NCBI GenBank assembly: GCA_025618425.1
Contig: CM046833.1
Coordinates: 3,562,672-3,626,671 of the forward strand
DNA length: 64,000 bases
Direction: 5' to 3'
From: Heliocidaris tuberculata
Taxonomy: Eukaryota > Echinodermata > Echinoidea > Camarodonta > Echinometridae
Position numbers and translations under genes: made by a program. Shown in pieces: positions 1 to 11,800 of this stretch. The stretch's first letter is position 1, and the number at the start of each line of letters is the position of its first letter. The notes beneath the pieces were generated by a model, which did no database searches, had not been told where the DNA came from, and worked only from the letters and a program-made list of their open reading frames with translations.

Positions 1-1560
1 CCCCCCCCATTACAATCGGACTTTCAGCATCAATAGTTTTCAAAATTGTGAATTAATCAGAATATATTTCGTGATTGTGATATAACTAATTATCTGTATC
101 TCAGCGAAAACCCCTTCAGATTTCCTTCAGTATTCACAAAAAAATAGGGATTTTTGTATCGTACGTCATAAGTCCCTTCCATCCACGATTTGACAAAAGG
201 GAAAAGTACAAAGTAAAATTAACAATTTCACACACCTTTAAAGTGGTGTGAAAAGGAACTTACTGTTTATTTGCTATAATAATGCTTCATTTATCATCAT
301 ATTTGTCATCGTTCTTGTTATTGTTATTGTTATTTTTTATGGGTGTTTGGAGATTTTTTGCAAAACGAAAATCTTGAATGTAAAAGATAAGCAGTTTTCA
401 GAGTCTTATGCTTAATTTACATTTGCCCCATGCGCCATATGATAAATTGGTTTATAATTTTCACTGCGATTTTTGGGGCATCGTAGTTGGCTACGGTGTT
501 TGTATTCACGTTATCTACGAGCATCGTGCCATTTCTTGTATTGGCCCTCGGGGCAGGCGGGGGCAAATCCGCTCAGAGGCTACTCAGAGATTGTACGGAA
601 ATTGTGCAATTTCAGTGCAGTTGCAGTGCGGTCTCAGCAGCCTCCACACCGATATTGTACAGAGCCCATCTGAAAAACGTTTGGCCCGTCTGAAGGCGGA
701 TGCACGGCCATGGTGCGGGAGCTGCAGGGTTGCCTCGGGCTAACTGCTCAATATAACAGGCACTGCATGGGCAGCGAGCGGCAACCTTGCGATAGCTGTG
801 CAATGACCTTGCGAATGTCCCATGAGTCTACATGTACAATCTCTCTAAGATTTTTTTTTCACCCATGTTCACCGAAAAATCATGCATTTACTGCACGGTC
901 TGCTTGAGGCCTCCTCGCGATGCCCATGCGGGGATTGTGCAATGCCATCTACAACATATCTACAGGCTACGGGCTTACGTTCTTTCATAAATTTGTATAA
1001 CTTCCCTTGAAATAAAATCACAGAGGCTGCAGAACCCCGGAATCCTTACGAAAATCTCCCGTCTCCGCACAAAGGCCGCACGGAAAAGGGGATACGGGCA
1101 GGATATGGGCTCCGTAGACCGATCGCAGGCCAAATAACCTTCCATAAGTGCATGGCTCAGATCAACGGTACCCATGTGTTACATTGAGGGACAATAATGA
1201 AATTCACACTGAACTCATTTCAACAGAATGGAAATCATGGTTGTTGGGTAACAGGCTGATCATGTTAAAATCTGCTGACCTCCAGCTGTTTTGAAAAGAC
1301 AGTAGTGGGTCATTAAATATGGAGGATTCCAAATTGTATTGTACATGTACATAACTTGATGTCCATCTGAGTAAAGTATGACCACTGTGACCAGGTAAAA
1401 CAGATTTTGGCAAATATACCTCACTCAGAGAAATGTTTCTTATGACTGCTATAAAATAATGTTTAAAAAATGTATGAATTTTGGGCGTATCAAAGAAAAA
1501 ATTCCACCTCCCTACTGGACACCGAGTTATGTACATTACACTTGCTCTTGTACGGTTTAA
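1..1560. other. Intergenic, no gene recognised
   Basis: No protein family, splice structure or RNA gene is recognisable. The stretch from about 480 to 1160 is visibly richer in G, C and CpG than its surroundings and has short overlapping open frames on both strands. None of them resembles a known protein. It may be an old DNA-transposon remnant, but I could not find paired termini. Confidence 0.5.
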
Positions 1561-1561
1561 A

Positions 1562-2345
1562 CATTTTTAGCTCATCCGGCCCGAATAGGCAGATGAGCTT
1601 ATGCCATGGCGAGGCGTCCGTCGTCCGTCGTCCGTCTGTACGTCTGTCCGTCCGTCCGTCCTTCGTCCGTCCGTCCACAATTTCTAAATGCTTCTTCTTC
1701 GCCATTTCTTACCCGATTTTAATTTCGTTTGCTTTATATGATAGCACTAGGTGGGGGATTCAAAACTCCTACACAGAATTTTGAAACTCATTAAATATGC
1801 TAATTTATGCGCATTTTTCGAAAATCGCAAAAATCGCTTCTTCTTCATTTATTGACCGATTTTGATTTTTTTTTGTTCCATCTGAAAGACTTTCATGAGG
1901 TTCATTGAACTTCTACACAGAATTTTGAAATTTTGTCTAGAAAATTATTTATGCTAATTTATGCGAAATTAATTAAAAATCACGAAAATTGCTTCTTCTT
2001 CCTCATTTATTGACCAATTTTGATTTTTTTTGTTCCATCTGAAAGACTTTCATGAGGTTCATTGAATTTCTTCACAGAATTTTGAATTTTTGTGTAGAAA
2101 ATTATTTATGCTAATTTATGTGAAATTTATTTTAAAAAATAAAAAAATTGCTTCTTCTTCCTCATTTATTGACCGATTTTGATTTTTTTTTGTTCCATCT
2201 TAAAGACTTTCATGAGGTTCATTGAACTTCTTCACAGAATTTTGAAACTACAGTCTCAACTCAGTTCAAAGTACAAATTGCGTGAATTTCTTTGCTGGAT
2301 GCCGGATGAGCGCCACATCATTGATGTGCTAGTTTTAAAGTACCG
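1562..2345. repeat. Dispersed repeat with CGTCCGTC tract and internal ~150-bp tandem units
   Basis: The left end carries AGCTCATC (1569-1576) paired with GATGAGCT (1592-1599). GCTCATCCGGC near 1570 recurs inverted as GCCGGATGAGC at 2301-2311, so the block has inverted ends. Next comes a CGTCCGTC-rich microsatellite (about 1614-1676). About four diverged tandem units of 148-160 bp follow, each starting near CTTCTTCTTC (about 1690, 1838, 1990, 2150). There is no coding potential. The structure suggests a non-autonomous mobile element; the family is not identified. Confidence 0.6.
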
Positions 2346-4721
2346 GAATGTTTTGATGGTTGTGGTAGCCTCTTGTTGACTGGAAGTGAAGTACAGTTCC
2401 TGTAGAAAACATCATTTTAAAAAAAAATTCTGTGGGCATGTCATTTTAATAGCATCTATAGACTATGGGCAGAATATTAAATTTATATGACTGTTGCTTC
2501 CATAACTGCAGACACCTAACTCATCATTTGAATCGTCAAAAAGTCACTTGTTATTTTTGAGGTTTTAACTCACTCATACATGTACAGGAGAAAGATTGTG
2601 ATCTCATGTTCATATTAACTTGACCTCAAAGTGTATCAAATTTTCCAACCTGCAAAAAGTGGTATGTACATAACTGTGGACACTGGTGTCCATGTTATGT
2701 ACATTACACCAGTGACATGGTATTAATATAATTTTTAATCTACTTAAACTCATTTTGCCTGTATTGTGACATTTGTGTATAATATCACAGATACTGTTGT
2801 ATGTGTTGTTTCATGATCGTGTGTTCAGTAAAAAACACATAACTGCAACGTACATAAATCAGTGTCCACTTATTTCTAAGAATATAAAGCTTAACAGCAA
2901 AATTTATGTTATGATTGCTTTATATTCATACATGAGAATGATTCAAGTTATTTAAAATGAAAGAATGAATTGTTTTAAAAAATATATGACATGTGTAATG
3001 TACATAACTCTAGACACACACACAAAAATTGTTTCTATTTTGGGGGAGAAAAATAAAATCTTCCTTTCATACTAAGGTAAAGTCACTCTGAAATTGTTGA
3101 AGTGATAGTTTTCACATGTACATGTATTTACCTACTACATGTAACTTTCAAATAAAGGTGAAGTGCAAAATTAATGTGACAGAATTTTTATAAATTAGGT
3201 GGGCACCAAAGTTATGTACAATACATGTTAATCACATTAATTACTAAAACATGCAATTGTTGTGTTTGTTCATACAAGTTGAAAGTAATGAGATAAATTG
3301 CATCTAAGCACTGAAATCATGGATTACAACATATGCATGTTACATGACATATGTCCAAAAATGGCATTTTTAGGCATAAAACTGCCACAAATAATCCCTT
3401 ATTGAGATGGCATGAAACCTTGTTTTAAGCTTCTCTTGCATGTCCTTTCTGAAACAAAAATCCTATATGGATTGCATGAAAAGAAAGATATCACTATAAG
3501 ACTGTGTATTCTAATATTTTAATGGGAAGTTTTCATGAAAAGAGAGAAATCTAGGGCTCTTCAGTTTATTAGTTTAAAGGTGAAAGATACATGTAGGAAT
3601 CATTCCTCTAAAATAGGAATTGTTGGCATTTATGTTATGATGTTGGTCATTTTATTGAAAGTGAATGATTCAACACAATTATGAACCTGTTTTATTAAAT
3701 GACTTGTGTTGATCTTTTTAGGAAGACATTCTTGACATGATTTTAAAACTTTAACTTAAAATGGTATGCAAAGAATTTGAATATTAGTAAACATGTCTGT
3801 TGTGAACAAATTACTTCCATTCATGTGGATGCCATGAACATCCAAGTGACAAAAGATGGAAGAAAGGGACCCATGACATGCTTTACATAAATCCCTATTT
3901 CTTTATCACCATTGGGCCAAATCGGATAGGGTCTTCACTGCCTGGTAGAGAAATAGTATACATGTAGTTTCATTATCCAGTATGACTTTTCATGTATTGC
4001 AAATATATTTCTTTCGTAATCGATACCCAAATGCCAATTATAGTCTTTTCTGGGACATAATGTACATGTACATGTATACAGTAGTGACTGCTAATGTATG
4101 TAAATACTGACTATGTTCATTTTCTTTAATTTAGATGCAAAATACATGTAGTAGAATTTTTGTCACATAAAACCTTGGAAATTTTAAGAATTGCCTTATT
4201 ATCTTATTAGTTATTCTTGTTTACTCCAGCATCAGTGCTTCTGCAGTTAATGTTGGTTGAATTCCTGACTTCATTACTGGACCCAATACTAAATGTAACA
4301 ATGACCCTAAACCTAATCTACATGTAGATACTCACGTTTGCTCCAGCATCAATGGTTTTGCAGTTAATTTCTCATGTTAGTTGAATTCCTGACTTCAACA
4401 CTAAATGACCCTAAACCTAATTCAACATCCAATCACAAGCTACCTAACAATATATCCTGTCATTCAGATCCAAAATGTATTGATATACATTGTGTCTCTT
4501 TGGAAAGGGCTGTATAAAGCTTTTTAAAGCAATTGCTGCTAGAAGAAATGCTTAAAGAGATACATGTACCTACTTATCTTAGGTACACTCCTACTCATTG
4601 ATCTCTCATGTACCACAAAAACATAAATAAAGATCTCACTCTCATTAGGACTAACAACTAAAATGTCATTGTTCAGATACTATTGTACTTGTTTTTATCT
4701 TTACTTAAGGATTTAAGAAAG
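2346..4721. other. Intergenic / upstream region of PTPMT1
   Basis: AT-rich sequence without a recognisable gene. It contains repeated GTACATAAC / GTTATGTAC motifs (about 2667, 2695, 2850, 3001, 3212) and several ACATGTACATGT-like runs. Any PTPMT1 promoter and 5' UTR should lie here, but no TATA box, initiator or CpG-rich promoter stands out, so the transcription start cannot be placed. An untranslated upstream exon is possible. Confidence 0.45.
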
Positions 4722-4862
4722 ATGGGAGGATCAAGAGTACTGTTCTACCCTACTCTATACTGGAATGTTTTGATGAAGAATGTTACATCAAGGAACTGGT
4801 TTGACAGAATAGATGCTACAGTCATTTTAGGTGCTTTACCATTCAGGAGTTACATCAATCAG
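4722..4862 (+). CDS. PTPMT1: PTPMT1 exon 1 (mitochondrial PGP phosphatase)
   Basis: First coding exon, 47 codons, ending in phase 0 at a GTTAGT donor (4863). The translation has the PTPMT1 amino-terminal hallmarks [13 protein letters not shown], then [18 protein letters not shown], the substrate-facing segment shared by this dual-specificity phosphatase family. PTPMT1 dephosphorylates phosphatidylglycerophosphate to phosphatidylglycerol on the matrix side of the inner mitochondrial membrane, a step in cardiolipin synthesis. The ATG at 4722 is chosen because it has a good context (A at -3, G at +4) and gives an amino terminus of family length. The frame is open further upstream but has no nearby ATG. 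The hydrophobic start could serve in mitochondrial targeting or membrane contact (inference). Confidence 0.93.
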
Positions 4863-6216
4863 GTTAGTACAATTCACCTGATTTTGTTGGATCCTCGCCA
4901 AAGTGTGCCATGATTTTTTTTTTTTTCTCCTTCATTTGTAAAGTTGATATTTGCTTATTGCATTATATGGTATGCAGAAATAGAACTGGCCATGCACATG
5001 TAGATTTGGAAATAAGATAGAGACCTTTTGGGGGCCTAATCTTTGACTACTGGTCATGGTGCAGAGTTTAAAGGAAGCCCCCCCCCCCCCAAATAAATGT
5101 ACATGTAGGGATGCTGACAGATGAATTTTATTCCTGCCTGTTGATATCTACAATATTCCTTGCAAAAATGTACAAGAGATATGACATGACATAGGCGCAG
5201 CCATTTTCTTGATAATTCATTATGACCTACCAGGCAAACTTGTACTTGTACATGTATCATGCGCCAAGCTCTAGTTGGAGAGACTTTTAAATTCAATATA
5301 TCCTCTACTTTTCATTGACTGAAAATCATAGCTGAGAAGGTAAAAATAACATTTGCTGAAAAAATATATAAACAGGGAAAAATTATAATGCATTTATTTA
5401 AAAATACTAAGATATAGATTATCAGTTGACAAATCTAGTTCATTTTGCAAAACCTTCACCCCAGAAGAGCAACAACTTATGCATGCAATTTGCATAGTTG
5501 AAGTATAGTTGAATGAAATACTTCATCACCACAGACAATGGGAAAAAGCCATTAAGATGTACGACGTCCCTTAGCATGTTATGTTATCAAGAAAATGGAG
5601 ATGCCCATATCGTGCTGCGAAATTTTCCACTGTATGCTAAGAATATCTTGATTTATACCTACCTCATGCACTTCGGTGAGGAATCTTGTAGATTAATAGG
5701 AAAGAATACAATAAACCTCTCAGAATAACTACATTTTTTTTTCTTGTTGTGAGGTTTCCCTTAAAGGCAGACTTCTCTTTTGGACAAAGAGTATGACTTT
5801 GAACCAAGAAATTCCCATCTGATGAGGTCACTCTTTGTGTGAAACCTTTAGACCATAACCCTTGAGAGCAGTAAGTACAATGGGAGGACTATTCAGAGCT
5901 CTGTTTACAATGTGAGGACAATGAAAGTGCATAGTGTAGGTTCCACTTGAATAGATGTACCTTCTAGCCAGATAGCAGGTCATACGTGAAAAGAGCTGAT
6001 GTTATTTCGAGTGCCTGAAATCACACACACTCCTTGCATATCAATGAGCTGTAACATGGTCACGTTCAGAGTTATAATGCTTTTTTTTTCAAATTTTCTG
6101 CACTAATAAATGAATACAATGTACATGTAGTTGAGCAATGTTTATTTCAAAATCCATAAGAAAACCAGTAATCAGTACAAGCTGATTCTATTGATCTTAT
6201 ATTTTCTATCTTTCAG
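4863..6216 (+). other. PTPMT1: PTPMT1 intron 1
   Basis: Phase-0 intron bounded by GTTAGT at 4863 and TTTCAG ending at 6216. It contains a poly-T run near 4915, a poly-C run near 5080 and scattered ACATGTAC motifs. No nested gene was recognised; the short open frames on either strand show no family resemblance. Confidence 0.85.
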
Positions 6217-6294
6217 CTAAAAGAAGAGAATGTAAAAGGTGTGATATCTTTGAATGAGGATCATGAACTACGAAGATATGCTCCAACTGTAGAG
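6217..6294 (+). CDS. PTPMT1: PTPMT1 exon 2
   Basis: 26 codons, phase 0 at both ends, preceded by a pyrimidine-rich tract and CAG and followed by GTAAGT. It encodes LKEENVKGVISLNEDHEL, the family segment in which N-V-x-G-V-I-(S/T)-(L/M)-N-E is highly conserved, then RRYAPTVE leading into exon 3. The exon was found by homology with the neighbouring PTPMT1 pieces, because it is far too short to appear as an independent open frame. Confidence 0.93.
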
Positions 6295-6555
6295 GTAAGT
6301 CAACAGGTTTAGGGTTAGCCCTTCTAAGGGCTGGTCATACCTCACCTATGAATAAATCATTCCCAAATTACTCAACTGTTATTTATGAGGAAAATGAGTA
6401 GGAAATCATTTTGATAGGTCAGACCTCACATGGTTTATGGCCTCACATGGTTTATGGCCTCTCTCAACAATTTTAGTGCTTCAGTCTGTGGAATTGCTTG
6501 GCCACTATTTTCTTCTTTTTTTTTTTTTTAGGATGGACCTCAATAAAATCTATGA

Positions 6556-8272
6556 ACCAGTTGCACTCCTTTGATGTGATGTCAGTGGCAGAAAAAGTAA
6601 TGGAGATAGTGGTCATTGTGTTTTGGTCAATTGCACTCCTTTGATGTGACGCCAGTGGCGAAGAAGGAATGGAGACTGTGTTCATAGTGTTTGGGCCACT
6701 TGTGCTCCTTTGATGTGACGTCAGTGGTAGAAGAAGGAATGGAGACTGTGTTCATAGTGTTTGGGCCACTTGTGCTCCTTTGATGTGACGCCAGTGGTAG
6801 AAGAAGGAATGGAGACTGTGTTCATAGTGTTTGGGTCACTTGTGCTCCTTTGATGTGACATCAGTGGTAGAAGAAGGAATGGAGACTGTGTTCATAGTGT
6901 TGGGCCACTTGTGCTCCTTTGATGTGACGTCAGTGGTAGAAGAAGGAATGGAGACTGTGTTCATAGTGTTTGAGCCACTTGTGCTCCTTTGATGTGACGT
7001 CACAGGTAGAAGAAGGAATGGAGACTGTGTTCATAGTGTTTGGGCCACTTGTGCTCCTTTGATGTGACGTCAGTGGCGAAGAAGGAATAGAGACTGTGTT
7101 CATAGTAGTGCTGGTATCGGCATGGAAAATCTATGTCGCCATGTCGCAATAAAATTATCGCCGATGTCGACATGTGTCGACATCTGGACATGAGTCAAAC
7201 AAGTCTAAACTCGGGTCGCTCCCGTAGTGACCGTACACTATTAAACCAGAGTTACCCGACACAAATTCACAAGAGCTTTACATGGAATACATGCACTATG
7301 TCCTCACGGGCTCACACTCGCAGTCATACTCACTTACAGTTCTCAAAGATGCACACTGTCAACTATTTGCCCCAAAATTTGTTTTGTATGATCCAATTTA
7401 TCAAGCATTAATGAAAGTCATGCGGTGCGAGTCAGCTAGTGTCGCATATCTAGGCATGTACATGTATGTAATGTATACCGGTCGTCGCAGCTAGATACGC
7501 AGCGATCGTGTCGCGCGCGCGCGCTGCTAATGCGTATGTGAAACAAATCACGTACGCGCGCACGACGCCACGGCGAGGTACATGTAAAAAGACCCATTTT
7601 ATGTCGCCATCGGAGCATGCGTGTCGACATGTCGGCAAAGTCCAAAACCAGTACTTTTGTCGCCATAGTGGCGACATCAGGCGTGTCGATACCAGCACTA
7701 GTTCATAGTGTTTGGGTCACTTGTGCTCCTTTGATGTGACGTCAGTGGTAGAAGAAGGAATGGAGACTGTGTTCATAGTGTTTGGGCCACTTGTGCTCCT
7801 TTGATGTGACATCAGTGGCGAAGAAGGAATGGAGACTGTGTTCATAGTGTTTGGGTCACTTGTGCTCCTTTGATGTGACATCAGTGGTAGAAGAAGGAAT
7901 AGAGACTGTGTTCATAGTGTTTGGGCCACTTGTGCTCCTTTGATGTGACGTCAGTGGTAGAAGAAGGAATGGAGACTGTGTTCATAGTGTTTAGGCCACT
8001 TGTGCTCCTTTGATGTGACGTCAGTGGTAGAAGAAGGAATGGAGACTGTGTTCATAGTGTTTGGGCCACTTGTGCTTCTTTGATGTGACGTCAGTGGTAG
8101 AAGAAGGAATGGAGACTGTGTTCATAGTGTTTAGGCCACTTGTGCTCCTTTGATGTGACGTCAGTGGTAGAAGAAGGAATGGAGACTGTTCATAGTGTTT
8201 GGGCCACTTGTGCTCCTTTGATGTGACGTCAGTGGTAGAAGAAGGAATGGAGACTGTGTTCATAGTGTTTGA
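6556..8272. repeat. 70-bp minisatellite with CRE-like motif per unit
   Basis: Tandem array with a 70-bp period; for example the motif GGAATGGAGACTG starts at 6666 and again at 6736. About 16 units are visible across the two halves, with the first two most diverged. Most units contain GATGTGACGTCAGTGG, whose core TGACGTCA is the palindromic CRE/ATF consensus; variants read TGACATCA or TGACGCCA. The array is split by a separate element at 7106-7700. Translations of the array are repeat artefacts, not genes. Confidence 0.93.
7106..7700. mobile_element. 595-bp non-autonomous hAT-like element
   Basis: The termini are inverted: TAGTGCTGGTATCGGCATG at 7106 and the complement of CGTGTCGATACCAGCACTA ending at 7700. 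The 8-bp sequence GTTCATAG flanks it on both sides (7098-7105 and 7701-7708) and is single-copy in each minisatellite unit, so it is a target-site duplication. An 8-bp duplication with TAG...CTA ends fits the hAT superfamily. The interior is CpG-rich, with TGTCGACA-type inverted motifs and no transposase frame, so it would depend on a transposase supplied elsewhere. Confidence 0.85.
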
Positions 8273-8847
8273 TTGACAGAACTAATGATTTTATTGTTAT
8301 CGGTACATTATTTACACATAGTTTACCATTATCGGTGAGGTATGACCAGCCCTCTCGCTAGTCAGGTTTTTTTTCCCCAGAAATTTGAATTACATGGAAT
8401 AAACTCTTATTACTCATGCTTGTGCAGATTGCTCTCTGAACTCTATGCATACATCAGCAACCAGCAATGCCCAGACAAAGATGACACAGTTTTGAGAATA
8501 CATAAAATTGTATACTTCCACATCATTATTCGTAGAAGTCAAACTACTCTCATGTGATTAGTTATTGTCAGTATCAATTTTCAACATCCTCTGGCACATT
8601 GAGAAGTATTTTTCAAGAAACATCTAGAAAAAAATTCAAAAATTTTGAAGAGTTTGAGGCTTGAGCGTATTATTTAAAAATACATGTATACAATATAGAT
8701 AGTCACTCCCACATGTAGATACTTTAGTTTTAGCTAGCAGACCCTTAGCTAAATCTTGTTGACCTTGTGTTTGACTGTTTTTAGATCCTGAAATAATTTT
8801 AAAATAACACATTCATGGCTCAGAATTCCTTGAATGCTATTATAGAA
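8273..8847. other. Unique intronic spacer
   Basis: Spacer between the 70-bp and 40-bp minisatellites. It is AT-rich, and I see no gene, repeat array or element termini in it. Confidence 0.5.
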
Positions 8848-11800
8848 GCTATTGAAGACTAAAGAGGGAGTAATGATAATCATGGTAGCTATTGAAGACT
8901 AAAGAGGGAGTGATGATAATCATGGTAGCTATTGAAGACTAAAGAGGGAGTAATGATAATCATGGTAGCTATTGAAGACTAAAGAGGGAGTAATGATAAT
9001 CATGGTAGCTATTGAAGACTAAAGAGGGAGTGATGATAATCATGGTAGCTATTGAAGACTAAAGAGGGAGTAATGATAATCATGGTAGCTATTGAAGGCT
9101 AAAGAAGGAGTGATGATAATCATGGTAGCTATTGAAGGCTAAAGAGGGAGTGATGATAATCATGGTAGCTATTGAAGACTAAAGAGGGAGTGATGATAAT
9201 CATGGTAGCTATTGAAGACTAAAGAAGGAGTGATGATAATCATGTTAGCTATTGAAGACTAAAGAGGGAGTGATGATAATCATGGTAGCTATTGAAGACT
9301 AAAGAGGGAGTGATGATAATCATGGTAACTATTGAAGACTAAAGAGGGAGTGATGATAATCATGGTAGCTATTGAAGACTAAAGAGGGAGTAATGATAAT
9401 CATGTTAGCTATTGAAGACTAAAGAGGGAGTGATGATAATCATGTTAGCTATTGAAGACTAAAGAGGGAGTGATGATAATCATGTTAGCTATTGAAGACT
9501 AAAGAGGGAGTGATGATAATCATGTTAGCTATTGAAGACTAAAGAGGGAGTGATGATAATCATGGTAACTATTGAAGACTAAAGAGGGAGTGATGATAAT
9601 CATGTTAGCTATTGAAGACTAAAGAGGGAGTAATGATAATCATGGTAGCTATTGAAGACTAAAGAGGAAGTGATGATAATCATGGTAAATATTGAAGGCT
9701 AAAGAAGGAGTGATGATAATCATGGTAACTATTGAAGACTAAAGAGGGAGTGATGATAATCATGGTAGCTACTAGCTAGTGAAGGTTAAAGAGGGAGTAA
9801 TGATAATCATGGTAGCTATTGAAGACTAAAGAGGAAGTGATGATAATCATGGTAGCTACTAGCTAGTGAAGGTTAAAGAGGGAGTGATGATAATCATGTT
9901 AGCTATTGAAGACTAAAGAGGGAGTAATGATAATCATGTTAGCTATTGAAGACTAAAGAGGGAGTGATGATAATCATGGTAGCTATTGAAGACTAAAGAG
10001 GGAGTGATGATAATCATGTTAGCTATTGAAGACTAAAGAGGGAGTGATGATAATCATGGTAACTATTGAAGACTAAAGAGGGAGTGATGATAATCATGGT
10101 AGCTATTGAAGACTAAAGAGGGAGTGATGATAATCATGGTAGCTATTGAAGACTAAAGAGGGAGTGATGATAATCATGGTAGCTATTGAAGACTAAAGAG
10201 GGAGTGATGATAATCATGGTAGCTATTGAAGGCTAAAGAGGGAGTGATGATAATCATGTTAGCTATTGAAGGCTAAAGAAGGAGTGATGATAATCATGGT
10301 AACTATTGAAGACTAAAGAGGGAGTGATGATAATCATGGTAGCTACATGTACTAGCTAGTGAAGGTTAAAGAGGGAGTAATGATAATCATGGTAGCTATT
10401 GAAGACTAAAGAGGAAGTGATGATAATCATGGTAGCTACTAGCTAGTGAAGGTTAAAGAGGGAGTGATGATAATCATGTTAGCTATTGAAGACTAAAGAG
10501 GGAGTAATGATAATCATGTTAGCTATTGAAGACTAAAGAGGGAGTGATGATAATCATGGTAACTATTGAAGACTAAAGAGGGAGTGATGATAATCATGGT
10601 AGCTACTAGCTAGTGAAGGTTAAAGAGGGAGTGATGATAATCATGTTAGCTATTGAAGACTAAAGAGGGAGTAATGATAATCATGTTAGCTATTGAAGAC
10701 TAAAGAGGGAGTGATGATAATCATGGTAACTATTGAAGACTAAAGAGGGAGTGATGATAATCATGGTAGCTATTGAAGACTAAAGAGGGAGTGATGATAA
10801 TCATGGTAGCTACTAGCTATTGAAGACTAAAGAGGGAGTGATGATAATCATGGTAGCTATTGAAGACTAAAGAGGGAGTGATGATAATCATGGTAGTTAT
10901 TGAAGACTAAAGAGGGAGTAATGATAATCATGGTAGCTATTGAAGACTAAAGAGGGAGTGATGATAATCATGGTAGCTATTGAAGACTAAAGAGGGAGTG
11001 ATGATAATCATGGTAACTATTGAAGACTAAAGAGGGAGTGATGATAATCATGGTAGCTAGTGAAGCTAGGTTAAAGAGGGAGTAATGATAATCATGGTAG
11101 CTATTGAAGACTAAAGAAGGAGTGATGATAATCATGGTAGCTATTGAAGACTAAAGAGGAAGTGATGATAATCATGGTAGCTACTAGCTAGTGAAGGTTA
11201 AAGAGGGAGTAATGATAATCATGGTAGCTATTGAAGACTAAAGAGGAAGTGATGATAATCATGGTAGCTACTAGCTAGTGAAGGTTAAAGAGGGAGTGAT
11301 GATAATCATGGTAGCTATTGAAGACTAAAGAGGGAGTAATGATAATCATGTTAGCTATTGAAGACTAAAGAGGGAGTAATGATAATCATGGTAGCTATTG
11401 AAGACTAAAGAGGGAGTAATGATAATCATGGTAGCTTTTGAAGACTAAAGAGGGAGTAATGATAATCATGGTAGCTATTGAAGACTAAAGAGGGAGTGAT
11501 GATAATCATGGTAGCTATTGAAGACTAAAGAGGGAGTGATGATAATCATGGTAGCTATTGAAGACTAAAGAGGGAGTGATGATAATCATGTTAGCTATTG
11601 AAGACTAAAGAGGGAGTAATGATAATCATGGTAGCTATTGAAGACTAAAGAGGGAGTGATGATAATCATGGTAGCTATTGAAGACTAAAGAGGGAGTGAT
11701 GATAATCATGGTAGCTATTGAAGACTAAAGAGGGAGTGATGATAATCATGGTAGCTATTGAAGACTAAAGAGGGAGTGATGATAATCATGGTAGCTAGTG

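Noticed and set aside
408..743. 111-codon open frame in a GC-rich block
   Set aside because: No family resemblance; three overlapping frames and the opposite strand are equally open, as expected from base composition.
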